From Serilophus lunatus (taxonomy: Eukaryota; Chordata; Aves; Passeriformes; Eurylaimidae): a DNA stretch of 64,000 nucleotides. The stretch spans positions 1,965,973 through 2,029,972 of the forward strand of contig VXBA01004859.1 of assembly GCA_013399895.1 (NCBI GenBank), read 5' to 3'. This document shows, one piece after another, positions 11,425-25,262 of the stretch (its first letter is position 1; each line of letters begins with the position of its first letter). Position numbers and translations under genes: made by a program. Under the pieces are notes generated by a model. That model did no database searches and was not told where the DNA came from. It worked only from the letters and a program-made list of their open reading frames with translations.

Positions 11425-13803
11425 TGGGGCAAATCTGAGGGACAAGGGAGTGTTAATTGTGTGCAGGCCAGATCTGCTATTTTTACTTTGGCCTCACTAT
11501 CGTGTCTCTTCACAGATGAATTTGAAGGCTGCAGGGAGTTGGATGATGAGTCATTATTGAGTTAGTAAAATCACAATTGATCTCCATTTCCTGTTGATTC
11601 CAAAATTACTGAAGTGTGAAAGTCGAGAGTGACTGATCGCTTCTTGGAGGGGAGTTTGGGGGCGGAATGTGGAAGTGACTCTATCTGGAGGAACTCAGAG
11701 CTGCCCGGGGTGCCGGTGCAGAGATGTGTGCAGTGAGAACAGGTGTGTGCCGTGGTCTGAGCAGCCGAGTTACCTCCCAGGAATGATAATCCAGGCACTA
11801 AAATACGCTCCCCAGCAAGGTGGGGGGAAGAGGTGTCTTAAGTGGCTAATGATAGAAGCTTAAGATTAAACTTTTCATTGGTCTCCTCAGTGCTGGAGTT
11901 CTGTCTGACTGACCTGTGTTTCTGTTGCTTAGCTCAGAAGATCCGCTCCTGAAATCCCTTTGCTCCCAGGACCTGTTCAGCGTCCTGCAGCACCAGCCTC
12001 TGCACAGTGGGAAGGGTGGGATGGGGGGACAGCAGTGGGGGAGTGAGGCAGGACATTTTTCATATCTGTTGTTGTTTGCAATTACCTTTTGATGAATGGC
12101 AAATTGTCATTCTTCAGCTTTGTTCTTTTCTTGTGATGAAAATGCTCTTTTGACAGATACTAATTAGAAACACTGTGGTAACATGTGCAGGTAAGACTGA
12201 AAATTTCTTTCTTTCTCTCCTAGAACTTACTGTTAGCAAAACTTTTTTTTTTCTTTAAGATAGGAACTATCAAGTTGTATTACTAGGCTCTGCCCACTGT
12301 GCATATCTGAGGGTAAATTCTGCTGAAAGGGGATTTGTTGGAAGAAATGAAAGGGAGGATGTTCACTGTTCTGAGTAACATTGGAAACAAGCTGTAGAGA
12401 AGCCCAGAAGTACCACTTTAGGAAGAGAGAACTTAGTTTAGTTCCCTGAAGGAATAAGAGGAGGTGGGAGGTAAGGCTGTTCCTTCTCCTCTGCTTATTG
12501 CATTCCTCCAAAAATTCAGATTTTAAAGAACTTTTCTAAAGGGCTATTTTGGAAGGCAAAACAGCAACCTGTGTTCTGCCTGGATGTACACTCTTGATAT
12601 GTTGTGATAAAACAACAGGAAGGGGAAATACACTTTTTCCTTGGAAAACGTGTACAAGCTTTTCCAATGTTGCCATAATTAGGGTTGTAGAAAGCTGGGA
12701 AGGAGGAAAAAGAGATGGTGGATGCTGCTGCCTGAGAACAGCTCCATTTTCAAATTTACAAACAAAACAGGAAAAAAAATCCTACGGGTTTCCTGACAGG
12801 CAGAGTATGTGGTTTTCAGTCAGAAGAGCTGATACAGTTGGCTTTGCTTTTGCAAGGGGAAAAGCAGGGGGATGAACTGCTCTGAGAGGATGTCAAGAAC
12901 TTTCCTTTCCTCTAGAACAAGTTGAGCAACCGTGGAGCACTGAGTTGAGCAGTTGAGATGTGGTGAGGCGTGGAAAGGACACTGGGTTTCAGCAAAGGAT
13001 GGTGTTTGTTCAGGGTGCTGTGAGTTGCCAAGTGAGAGTTGCCACACTGAGAAGACATGTCTCAGTTGTACCGAGGTTTGTAGGAGCTGCAAGAGCTTTA
13101 TGAGGAAGGTGCTGGGCAGTTCTCAACACTGTTGCTTGCAGAGAATCTTCAAATACTTAAAGCACACCTTGACACCTTATATCTTGTCTTGGAGGAGCTC
13201 TGTTGATGTGCCTCGCTGCAAAAGCACTTTGTTAAACACAATTAAATGTATAATATTTTTATAATCCTTGTGTTTTGGAAAAATCAATACGAGCAGTTTC
13301 CCTTTGAAATGACAAGACGCCTGTTGTGCTGACAGGGTCGAAAGCTTTAGGAAGTGGTGCCTTGCATCCTCTCCAGAGTAATGTGCTCTTGTTTTCTCTT
13401 AATCAGCAGGATGTTCTCCCGTATGTCAGATGTCCTGGTTGTTTTTGTGGTCTCTGTCGGGGAAGAGTGAGGAGGGGAAAAATGTCAGAGAAACTGAACA
13501 GGTTTAAAAGCTTTGCAGCAGAGAAAGCCTCCAGCCCTGCATTTCTGCTTTAGTAAAAGTGATAATCACCACCTTAGGGTTGGACACTTTGTGTTTGTTT
13601 GTGCTTTCAACAATAAATAAAAGAACAACTTGCCCTTCAGAAGAACATAATGTGTAGCCTGCTGAAATACTCTGGAGCATAAGGGATATAATTAACCCTT
13701 TTCCCTTTAGCTTGGTAACGCGAGATGTCTAACACATCTGAAATTGCTTATTTGCCAGTTCAATGAAGAAAGGATTTTTAAGTTGATTGTCTGAAATTCA
13801 GAC

Positions 13804-13856
13804 CTCTACTTCCTCCCTTCCTTCCTCCATTGCCTTCCCCTCCTTCCCCTTTTCCT
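13804..13856 (+). repeat. Polypyrimidine-rich stretch
   Basis: Irregular TTCC/CCTT-rich sequence, almost all pyrimidine on the + strand with a short ATTG interruption. Potential triplex or CT-element type low complexity. Confidence 0.8.
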
Positions 13857-16800
13857 GAGCTGCAGTTTCCAAATTTTTAATAGGAATTTTTAATGATTGC
13901 CTTTTTGAAAAAAATGCGCAAACCAAAAACCTTAAAAGCAGCCATTGAGTAGAAAAGTTTATTTCCCATCACTCTCGCTCAGGGCTATAGGGAATAGATC
14001 TTGGAAGTTTAGGCACTTGTCCAGGCTTTTCAGAGGAATTTTTCAGAGATGCTTTTTGCTTTTGATGTGATGAAGGAAGGGGAATGACTTGAAAGGACTG
14101 ACAGAACAACCAGGATTTGGCTCATTGAAGGAACAAAACCTCTTCCTGGCATCCTCCTGTACTTTGCTTTACTGACCAGGTGCTCAAGAGCTGTTCTCTC
14201 AGTTTTGGGATGATTCAGTGAAAATGGGCTGAAAGGAGACAGAACCTGAAATGCTTCCAACTTTTTTTTTTCCCCCCATCTTGACTCTCCTTGAAGCATG
14301 TGAATTAGTGTGAGAAAGTGTCTGTGGCTCCCGCTGGGTCAAGTAGAGGTTGAGATAAAAATACCTGTCTCTCTGTGTGTTGTAATATTGATTGTCGTGT
14401 GGTAAATAATTCCTTGGCAGCAGGATTGCCAAGCCTGATGTTTTACACTTCATTTGTGAGTTTTGGTGCAGTCTTGCTGCTGGCTTTGTGCTCAGCCCTG
14501 TGTTTTGTTCTTTGATGGATGTCTGCTGCATTACTTCCTTTTGACCAGCCTTTCCTTTCCGATGAACTGTCATCTTCTGGATTGGTTAAGGTGACTGGAG
14601 CTCACTTGATCTGTTAGTTCATAGCTGCTCTCTCTTTGTTGTGACATCTTAATAAATTAATAGTCCTCATGAAGACCCATTTCTGTCTCTCCCGGCACAG
14701 GTGTGCACATATTCACACCAAAACTAAGGTTGCTGACCAGTCGCTTCCTTCGAATTTCTTTGTTTTCATCTGTTCCATTATAAACCTCTCTAAGTGGTGT
14801 TACCCAGCCCAGTCATTCAGTCACTTGGGGTCCTCCTTTTTTGGGGGCTCACCTCTTCCAGAGCAGACAAGGAAGATTTCTGTGGAGGCAGTGTGTGCCC
14901 TTCACAGATCTGGGGGCGAGTTCAGGACTTTGCCGTGTCCTAAATTGCTGGTTAACTGGGGAGGAAATCAGGAGGCCGAGTCCTGGTTTCTCAGTGTGAA
15001 GCTGAATGAAGCTGGCATGTGGTAAAGCAAAGCACTGTCGGCTCAGATGTGTTTTCTTAACATGGAACCAACTAGCCTTGCACAAATACCGTGGTTTTCT
15101 TTCACAACAGCAGCGAGGTCGAGGGCTGTCCATCAGCTCCGCTCTCCGCAGGGGTTTGCCTTCAAGCTAGCAGTTGGAAGGGAAGGGTTTTCTTGTCTTC
15201 CTGTCCAGATCCTTTTTAGCATTGCTTTTTTTTTGTTGTTTTTAATTTCTGTTAGTTGGTGTGTTTCTTTCTTAGACTTGGTGTAAAGGTGTGCAGTGTG
15301 GCACCACTCCCCAGGGTCCCTGTGCCATCCCCCACCCGCCCCGTCCGTGCAGTTTGTGTTGGCAGCAGCTCTGTGGCTGAGGTGGCTTAATGATGTTTGG
15401 GAAGGCAAGTCATAACTACAGGCAGAACAACTCCTTTTTTTGGGGTGGCTGTAGTGGTGCAGTGAAGATTAGATTCTTCCTTTAACTCCCAGATTGGCAG
15501 CTGGTTCTACTCTAAAACAAATGGTGGCAGTGGGGGAGGATGTGGGGTGCTGAAATTAGTTCTGGGATTTCAGAGCTTGGTGAAACCTTCCTTGTGTCCA
15601 AAGGACATGGTCTCACCAAAGCTTTGTTGCATGTAAAGTCGTCTGGATCCAGAGAGAGGTTTGTTACGATGCAGTCCTGTAGCTTTATTCTGAGATCCTG
15701 TGGGCAGCTTCTGCCCATACACCAGTTTCCTTCTCATGAGGAAACATGCAGAGTTATTTCTGCTGGTGCTCCCTCTGTTTGGAGAATGAAGCTATTGTGC
15801 ATCAGCTAATACTTTTTTGTCTACTGTTATCATGGTAAAAGAGTTTCTGAATGCAGTGAAACTAAAGAATCATTCAGGTTTATATGTTTAGGAGCGTATT
15901 ACAGGGCTCATGTGTTCTCTCATGCTTCCCTTTGTCTAGATGCTGCTTTTATTTTTGCAGTGGATAAAGTTCACTGTTTAAGTTCTCTAAGGAAAGAGTT
16001 CTTATCATAAGTTAACTATAAACATATTTTCTATAATAATTTAAATATTAAGGAGTACACGCTTGTTAAGAAACACAGAGCACTTTGCTGAAGAAACAAA
16101 CTTGACTAGCAGACTGAGGTTCCAGGTTTGCCCACTCTACAGTTCCTCCAGGGAGGATATTTTTATTTTAATAGAGTCAACAAGCTCATGGTGGCTCCTA
16201 TGTTCTCTTGGAGTTGTGAGAATTTGAGTCTGAAAAGATTGTGTCGTGTGCCCCTTGGCCCAGATGAAAATTGATTTTTGAGAGAACGAAGTCTTTAAGG
16301 TGGTAATGTTTCGAAAAATTGTGCTTTTCAGGAATTGGGTCAGGTTAAACCTAGTAAAGCATCTTTAGATCACTTTCTCCTAGTGAATGGAACAAGTCAC
16401 CTTAGGTTGAATGTACCTAAAGGGGTCTAGTTTTCCCTTCCTAACTAACCCTATTTATCTGGTAGCTTCTCACCTCTGTGCATTGAGGGTTCTTTGTTTG
16501 TGGAGACACTCACCTTGACTGGTGTCACAGAGTTGTTCTGTGTTCTTTTTCCACGGTTATTGTGCTGTGGGACAGTAAATTCTGTGTCAGTGCTGCCTTT
16601 GTGGTATAAAGGACACTTCCCCTTGGTTGGTCTGTTTGTGATACTAAAAGTGAGTCAAAAACATCCCACTGGCCAGAAGAGTGATCTCACATGGGAACTG
16701 CTGCCGGTGTAGCTGCTTTGGCTTAGAATTGCCTTAAATTGTGTTCTGGTGCAACTGTTTTTGGTTGATAAGACCTGAACTGCTCATTACCTTGTCACTG

Positions 16801-19739
16801 GCACCAACCCAGGTGTTTTACCTTGTATTTGGAGAAGAAGGTTCTTTTTTCCATCTAGTTAGCTCATGGTTGGAAAGCCCCACAGCACCTGCCTATGTGT
16901 AATTTAATACCTTTAAAGCCCTTTTTGGGGATTGCAAGTTGGTCATATTTTAACTGCCTTGAGAAAGCAGGTTTCAGCATGACCTGTGTGATTTTTTAAG
17001 CTGTGTAGCTGCTGAGCTCCCTGCTCATGAAATGAGGTTTGATAGCACTGCCTTTTTCTTCTGTGCAAATATATGGTAGGGGGTGGGTTGTTTTTTTGTT
17101 TTACATTGTGTTGAATTTCTGTTCAGGTGGAAATGCAGGATTAATGGAGGTCTTAGTTCAGTTTGTTAAAACAGAAACATTGCTGTGGAAGGCCAGAGAA
17201 CGTGGAATTTCTGTGTTTCATTACTTAAGAACTGGTTAGCACAGCACAGTAGGGCTGTGTGCTGAATATTGGTAAGAGCAATTGCATCAGACTTGTAATT
17301 TTTTTTTGAGAATCTGTGGCTTGGTATTAAATCCCTTGCTGACCATTTATAGATGCAATTGTATGTCATGATACTGTTTTGTCAGTTGGCTTCTGATGGA
17401 GCCTAAATGATCTGTCCTGATTGGTGTTGAAAATAATGATAAAAAACTTGCCAAAAACCTTCTAAAGAGTGACAGCTTTCCTAGATTACTGCAGGGTGGC
17501 AACCTAGCAGGCAGCTAAGGATAGCGAAGTCTCCCTAAATGAGTGTTGCTGAGCCCAGCCACATGATGGATTTTCATTCTGGAAGAATTTGGCTGCTTAT
17601 CCCAGCTACCTAAGTGTATATCCCATAGGTTTGTCAGCCAACTGCTGAGTCACTTGGATGTGCAGACAGCTGTTTTAAAAACAAATAAATAAAATCCTGC
17701 ACACAACTATTTTTTTTTAAAGGTAGAGATGAACAGTCCCCAGGAGAGACAATTTTTGTTGAGCTCTGTTGTCATCAGAGATTGTGAAACATAAATTCAG
17801 TGTTACAAACAGCTTGTAGTTTCAGTCTTCCATTTTTGCTTTAGCAGACATTAGGCTGAAGCTGCTGACATTGAGTTTAAACATTATTATCACCATTAAA
17901 AAAATGTTTTACTTTCATAGTTATTGATCATAACAGGCCACCTACTTCCTTACATGTGAAGTATTCTGTGTAGAATGGCACGCTCTCATTTTGTGGTGCT
18001 GTCAAGAAAGTTGTAGTGCAGGGTGAGAAAGTGCAGAGGTTTGAAATCTGTCCTGTGAGGAGGTGGTTCATCTTTAGTGATTTAGGCATCACCTGCTTTC
18101 TTCTGCAGTTTTTTTGTCGTTTAACTGCGACAATTTTCTCATAAACTGGCAAATTCCGCCACACTTGATGTATTGCAGTGTAATTTATAGAATTATTGCT
18201 GAATTATTACAGTCAGCTGGTGCTTCAAACAGCTTTCCCTTCCCTGGCAATGCACAGAAGCACCTTGGAGGAGTTTGAGAGTTCAGCTCCAGCCATAAAT
18301 AAGGTTCAAACAATGCTTTCAGTGTTTCACACATCCTGGGCATTAATGGGTGAGCATTTGGCTGTAAGGTTGATGTTCTGGTTACCTCTTTGTCATCTTT
18401 TGTTCTTCTTTGGCAGCGAGTCTTACAGGCATTGCCCATAACCTGAGCACTGCAGATCAGGGTTAAAAGTGAGAAGCTTGTGCTACTTTTCTTTGCTTTG
18501 ACAGCTGGGGGTTCTGAGGTGGTCATGAAGGCCATTTGGATGTTATCCCTCCTCCATTTTTGCCTTCAATACCCACGAGGACAAGGAATCCACACCAACC
18601 AAGCCACTCATGTGCTATTTCAGCAGGAGGAGGGAGTGGATGTGGCTTCACAGGAACCCCTGAGGGACGTGGTGGGTCAGTGCAGTCTTGGTCAGAGAGG
18701 ATTAATTTGGGGATGACTTGTCATGGGGATGCTTTCACGTGAGCTGGGTTAAATCTAGAGCCACTGAGTCTGGTGAGCTGTGTGGGGATGGCATCAATCC
18801 GTGTGAGTGAAGGGATTCAGTTTGCTTGGTTGGCTCCATTTTTGCTAAGCTGCTGTTCCTGTTGACATTCAAAGTAAGATGTTGGCAGAGAGAAAGCAAC
18901 CGAGACAGGGACAAAAACGTGATTTGTTCTGAAAATTTTATTTGTGTAAACGTATGGGGGAGTTGGAGGAAGTTCATGGAAAGCAGCAATGCCAGATTCA
19001 GCTGTCACTGGCTGAAGATGTAAATGGCAAGGGCAAAATGGCAGAGACTGTTTGAGTTTTGATGTGGGTTGTAGCCCTTTTGTGTGTTATTTTTGTGAAT
19101 GTTTTGTTCTGGTCAGCTTGGTAACACTGTGGCCCTTGGATTTGGAACCTATAGTTAGTAGAAGGGTAAAAGAGAAGATTAAAGTAGGATGTGTGTATTT
19201 TTCTAAGGGCTGTGGGAGACAATGAGATTGTGTGTGGAGAAGTTGCTTTTTAAAGTACTTGCGCTAAATTTGGTTGCCCTCTTGTGACACTGTTTCCTTC
19301 TAAATCTGGACAAAAATAATTCTATAAAAGGTTGATAGGAGTGATGAGTGACTTGAGGTAAATTAATCATAATGGACTATGTTTCTCAGAAATTAAAAGC
19401 TACATTGCAATACAATCTTCAGTCCCTTGAGTGTTTAGAAGATCATAGTGGTCTGGCTTTGTCCTCCAAAGCTTAACTTATAATTAAATGGAAAAAACCC
19501 GAAGCCCTCTTCCTTGGCCTTAGATATGTTATCAGGAACATTCTCAGGACTTGCATTCAAATGGAAACAGTTGGGTTTTATTTGGGATTGAGTATTCCCT
19601 TTCATGTTTTGAAAGCCAAAGATCTCAGCCTTGTGCTAGTGCTGGAAATGCAGAAGCTGAAATTCAATGATGGACTTGGTTAGCAAAATCCAAAATGATT
19701 GATGTTTTCTGGATCGTGGGGTGTCTTTTATCAACAACA

Positions 19740-19754
19740 CCCCCCCCCCCCCCC
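19740..19754 (+). repeat. Poly-C tract (C15) followed by ATCCTGAGAG
   Basis: The tract is followed at 19755-19764 by the same ten bases as the C14 tract at 9949-9962. Confidence 0.9.
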
Positions 19755-21619
19755 ATCCTGAGAGATGTGGCTTCACAAAGTCTTGATAAGTGTAAAGCAG
19801 TTTATGTAGCATATTCAACAAAGAGTTCAGTGGGTAGGGAGGCAGCTGGAATTGTGATGTAGATTTAGTTCCTTCCTTGTTACAGGTTCTGACATCCCAA
19901 GAGGTAACACAGCAGCCGGCTTCCCTGGGAAGAGATCTAGTGATTGATGTGACACATACAGGATAGGTGAGCTGAGAGAGTACAGAAATTTTGTGGGAGG
20001 TTGTGTAAGTACATTAAAGACACTAAAATATATATTTCATTCATAGTGTCACTACGGAGGCAAAACCAAGAGCTCAGTGGGTGGTGGAATCCTGTGTTAA
20101 TGTAAAGTGTCATAAGCAATCTCCCCAACCGCTGATTTCTGTGAACTCCACATTTAATTTCTTCTTTGCAGAGTATGCAATTAAAGAATCCTGAGACTTG
20201 GGTAGGATTTTTTTTCTCCCAGCGTCTGCAAATGGTGTAACTGAACTGAAACCTTCCATGGGCTTAGAGGGGAATTGTGGCTGCCAGGCTGTTCCTGGTC
20301 AGTCTTTCTACCTCTGCCCTCCATGCTATTGAGTGAAACTACAGGAGCAAACCAGGCTTAAGCCCAGGCCACGGGCTGCAGGTACCTCCCATTCAGCAGT
20401 GACTGAATAACACTTACAAATGTTTCTTCTTCAGGAGTGTAGGACAGTCCTCATGGTTTCCTTAAAACAAGCGTAATAGTAGTAAGAATGAAGAGAGACA
20501 CTGAGGTCAAGTTTTACTTTCCCCTGTTAATAACCTCTGTATGAGCATCACATTGTCAGACTATTTGCTCTGTTTCCTCCTGCTTCTCTTCTAATTGCTG
20601 TCCCGTGGGAAAGAGGCCCCTTTGAAACCTGCTGATGGGCTTTATTGTAAGTTGAGTTGCTTTTTTCTAACCTGATTGAGACCAGATTTTAGATAACATG
20701 AGGCTTAAGATGCTGTCATCAACTGGAATTGGTCTTGAACTTTCAAGTGTCTTCAAGGAAATTTTTTTGGAGCCCTTGGGTGTTTTCCAGCATGCCAGGC
20801 AACCCCTCTATTGAGTTGATCCAGTAGATAGTAAACATGTCAATATGCAGGCCATGATGTGTTATGCTGATCTAAACCCACACAATGCCATAAAACATGT
20901 TCTTTGCTGTTGTGAGAGAGGGATGGGCGCTCTGGAGGTGATTGCCCGAAGAAGGCATGATTGCTGCGTGCTGGGATGAGGACAGCTGGATTGCAGCCAC
21001 ATTCAGTAGCTGCTTTGGACCCTTTCTTTGTAAGGACCTGCCATAGATCAAAACTAAAAAAACACATGATGAGAAGGAAGTGGCTCTGTTGGGAATAAAT
21101 AACAACACTGTTCAGAAGATGTGCTGATCTCCCAGAAAGACCCACAGCTCTGAGCTGACATTACTGAGGGGTGATGTGGTCAGGGCTCTTTCATTAGAGG
21201 AGCTTGGGAGAGAGCAATGTTCCCCTGTTCAGTAACATCAGCTCTTTGTGGCCAGAGAGCAGCAGTAGCTGTCTGGGAAAGCAGAGCTCTCCTTGGAGTG
21301 GAGTGTGCTCAGAAAAGCCACACTGGCAGAGTGAGCTGTGGTGGGGTGAGCGAGCTACTCTCTAAAAGTAGAACTAGCCACAATTGTTTTTTGGTATTAG
21401 GCCCTGTAGTTCCTCCTTTGTGTAGGAAATCATCCAGCACTGATGGTAACACACTGTGCTTGTTACCTCTGTGCAGAATTCCAGGGTAGATGTGAAGCTG
21501 AACAGCCTCATGCCCTCCTTTAAAAAAGAATCCTTTTGAACCTTGTGGATCACGGACTTTGTCCTCAGAATGGGTGTTTTCAGCCCCTGGAATTAGAACA
21601 ATTTCTGCATGTTCAGCAC

Positions 21620-21632
21620 TTTTTTTTTTTTT
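21620..21632 (+). repeat. Poly-T tract (T13)
   Basis: Simple homopolymer in intron 1. Confidence 0.9.
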
Positions 21633-24600
21633 CTGCATCTAGTGTAAGGGGGATACTCTTTTTAAATTGGAAATGCTGAAGATATCCAAGCTCCTCATTT
21701 AACATTGCAACTGTACTGTGAAGCGAAGGAAACAATTTTCACGGAAGGGAAATCAGAGGAGGGGAAACAAAGGGAAATCAGAACCTGCTGCGAGTGTACA
21801 AACCAGGAGAAAGGTGAGCAGGAGCTGACACCGAGGTTGCTGGTGAGATGTTCATGGCAGGCTGTCTGTCCTGATTCTTGTTTGAGATGTGAAGGGCTGC
21901 TCAGGCTGAACAGTCTCTGTTGCCAGGGAAAGCCTGACCCAGACTTGTGTTGAAAAGGCCTCGGGCTTGTGAAAGGGATGTGCTGGGCTGACTCACAGCT
22001 GTCTTGGTGCTGCTTTGTCTGGGACTTTTTGCTGGTGATGATTGCTCCACCTTTAACTTCTGGCTAGTGGAGAGGACATTGTGCAGTGTAGTACAGCCTT
22101 TTAATGTTTTCCAAAGAAGTAAGGGGTCAAAGGCAAGGCTTAAAGTGTCAAGGAGTGTGTTGGTTTCTTATTCAAGGAAAACATAAACAGTTGTGTTTCC
22201 GTAGAACTTCTAAATAGAGTAACTTGGAGGAACAGGGAATTTGGAACTACAAGATTGACGAAATAGCTGCTCGTAGGAAATGAATCCTTCCCTTATTAAA
22301 AAGCAGGAACGTGTGGACTGTCAGCGCTGCCCTGTAACACCTTGGTGTTGATAGTGAATTAGCTGTGATGAATTTATGCACAGCTGGGATGTGGGGTAGA
22401 AAGCAGAAGCTGTTTTTTAGGGTGGATCTTGGACAGAAGGCTTTCTGCTGCTTTGTCTGTTGTAGTGTGACATTTTTCAGAAAGAAGGGAAGGATTCCTC
22501 CCAGGCACTGAAGAGCAACAGGCAGGTCCTTTTAGGAGTCCCTAATGACCTGAGGTTAACTGGTGGATGTAGGAAAAGAGTGAAGAGCTGCCATGTGGAG
22601 TAAATTACTTGGATAATTAAGTGATGATGAAATAACAGGTGTTTATCAAGGTGGCACAGGGCTTCTGCATGTCAGGATGGTTTTTATGATCCAGGGAGGC
22701 TTTGGCAGATCATAGTTCAGGTCGAGAGGAATCCACTGGGTCACTGTACTCTGAGCTGTGACTCAGCAGTGGTGCAGTGTGTGTGTGTTCACAGCTCTGC
22801 TCCCAGACCGAGAACTGCCACGAGGTCCTGCAGGGTCAAGGACTGTTAATTACTCTCATCATATGAACCTGTTACATGCTGTCATTTTTCCTGGTAGTTC
22901 ACTGACCCCATCTCAGTTACACGGTCAGGCTTGGATCTGTCCTGTGTCCAGGAAAGGGCTGGAGGTCCTCTGGAAGGCTGTGATGTGGAGCTGGTTATTT
23001 CTGTTACCTTTGGAAGTTTACATGCCCTGCAGCTTGCCCATGGGATGCTCCCAGGTTTCTTGATGGATACCAGGCAAAGTTCTGGACTTTTGGACTAAAG
23101 AGCTGCTTCCAGGGAGTCACTTGTGTTCATCTGTGTAAAGAGTTGTTTGCTTCTCTTCAGTATTTTAGTGAATTGGGGAGTTACATCTTGAACAAACACA
23201 AAAGTTTGTCTCTAAAGAACCAATTTCTGACTCAGAATTAGGTGCTTGGCTTATAGTAAGGCAGATAAATGATAGGCAGTTTAAGAAAAGGCTTGGAAAT
23301 CTGTAAGCAACTGAACAAAACCAGCATGAATATGACTATTGGTAATTATCCTGGGTGTTTATAATCCACCCAGAACTAGTGGGGCAGGGTAATAAACAGC
23401 TGTTGCATTTTTATTTTCTGTTAGTGAGCAAAATAAATACATGATAGTTAAATTCCAGTTCTGAATTGAACGTGAAACAAAGGCCAGTTATCTGAGTCAT
23501 ATTGAAAAAGTTTGCTAAGCTGGAATATCCAGCACTGTTAGATGGAGTATAAATGCTCTAAAGAGCATTTTTTGTGCACTTCAATGTGTCTGACAGACCA
23601 GTTTATGTTGTGAGTCCATATAGGCTTTCTCTAAAATGGGATCCAAAGAAAACACAGCACAGCCAGATGGAAATTGGAGTTGACTTTGAGCTCTGATTAA
23701 TTTGTTTTTCGTATAATCCTTTTCAGAGCAGAGAGAAAAAACGTGAGAAAAGGATGATGTATTGTGGTATAATTAACTCTGGTGAACAATGTGAACTTAA
23801 GAGAAATTTCTTTTTTTAAGAAAAAATAGTCTCCTTTAATGGAAACTGTTTTTTCCAAGTGTCAGGATGGACCAAGATGCTTCTCCTGTTTCAGGTTTGG
23901 GTCTCTGCAGTTCTCATTTTATGTGTGAAGTTCTGCAAAACATAACTCACTAGATGAACTATTAAATTCTTAAATAAAAAACATCAACAGCTGCTCATCT
24001 GTGATCCATTTCCAGTGTTGGACCCCACTGGACTTCATCCTTCTCCATTTTAAGGGGATGATGTTTCATAACTGAGGCAAGTGAGTGCAAACTTTTGCCA
24101 TAAAGTTCTAGAAATTCCATTGATTTACCAAGGCATTAAATATCTAAAATTAAGTAACTTTCAAGCTGAAACAGACATAAAGCTAAAAGCAATATGACTT
24201 TGAAAGCCCAGCCTCAAACAGAGACGTGAACAGATATATAATGCTTTAGTTAATGGTTGCTGCCATTTCTCTTACAAATTGTTCTTTAGGGTATTGTAAC
24301 TCAGCTGTTTTTAAACCCATCACTCTGGAACTTTGCCTGCAAAATGTCAGCACAAGTGCAAATTTTATTTCTTTAACAAAATAAAGGGCTTGGAGCAGTT
24401 AGGCTTTCTAAACTTTTATGGCAGGAAAATAAATTTTGCTCCTTTTGCTTTGCCATGGCAAGAGCTGTACAGTTCACCTTGTCCTGCCAGCAGGTAGAGA
24501 CAGAAAGCAAAATGGTTTAGTGGGAAAAATATTGTGTGTTGTGACTTGCCTTTTTAATACCAGAGTAGCCCAGTGTCAGAGTGTCAATCCCCACGTGGTG

Positions 24601-25222
24601 TTGGGCTGTGCTTTAGGCTGAAGGCACTGTCCCTTGGGATGGGTGGAGGGATGGTGGCTTTGGAAGGAAATGTCAGAAGTTGAAAGCAAGTCATGGGGAC
24701 CAGCTCAGGTCCCCTCAGGAATTAAATCTGAATTGAGATTCAGGAGAGAAAGGCCTCACTTCTGCACTAACCAGTGCACCTTTTACCAGACCTACTATCT
24801 TGGAGTTTTTTAACATTCCACCTTTTCCATCTTTTAAGGCTGAGTAATACCAACTCAAACCCCACTTTTTAGTGTTTTCCTGAAGTTCAAGCCTTGACAC
24901 ATGTTCCAGGCAGGAGCATGGAGTTTTTCTGTAGTCACTGTGTACTAAAATGGGGATTTCCTGTCTCACTGGTCACGATGACCAAGTGTTACTGTTGGTA
25001 CATTAGTTTTGATGTTTTATTATTTTTTTAAAGGTCTAGGGAATGAAGTTTCTTGCACATACTTAGGGGTTGCTTCAGTGCAGCAAGTCACATTTAATAG
25101 CCTCTGCTTTCAGCTTGAATCTTTACAGAAGGAAGATTAGGTAATAGTTTGTGTAGAAACATCTGTTTCTTAACAAAGATCTTGCCCTATTTTATTTTGT
25201 CATGTTGTCCCTCTAACCAGAA

Positions 25223-25262
25223 AGTCCTTTAGTCTTTTAAAGACTTAGAAGTCTTTAAGTCC
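25223..25262. repeat. Overlapping inverted repeats built on AAGTC/GACTT
   Basis: AGTCTTT-T-AAAGACT (25231-25245) is a palindrome with a single central base. It shares GACTT (25242-25246) with a second stem, GACTT-AG-AAGTC (25242-25253). Further AAGTCC copies flank the cluster at 25223 and 25257. Confidence 0.85.

Larger units (their letters stand above)
9601..19800 (+). other. IGF1R: IGF1R intron 1, unique sequence
   Basis: This is intronic DNA with no supported gene. Landmarks are a poly-A tract (9649-9658), a C14 tract (9949-9962), an AT-rich POU-octamer segment (10900-11115), an 11-bp direct repeat containing a CpG (11397-11424), a polypyrimidine stretch (13804-13856), a very AT-rich stretch at about 16010-16060 and a C15 tract (19740-19754). 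I see no CR1, SINE or LTR similarity. Confidence 0.75.
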
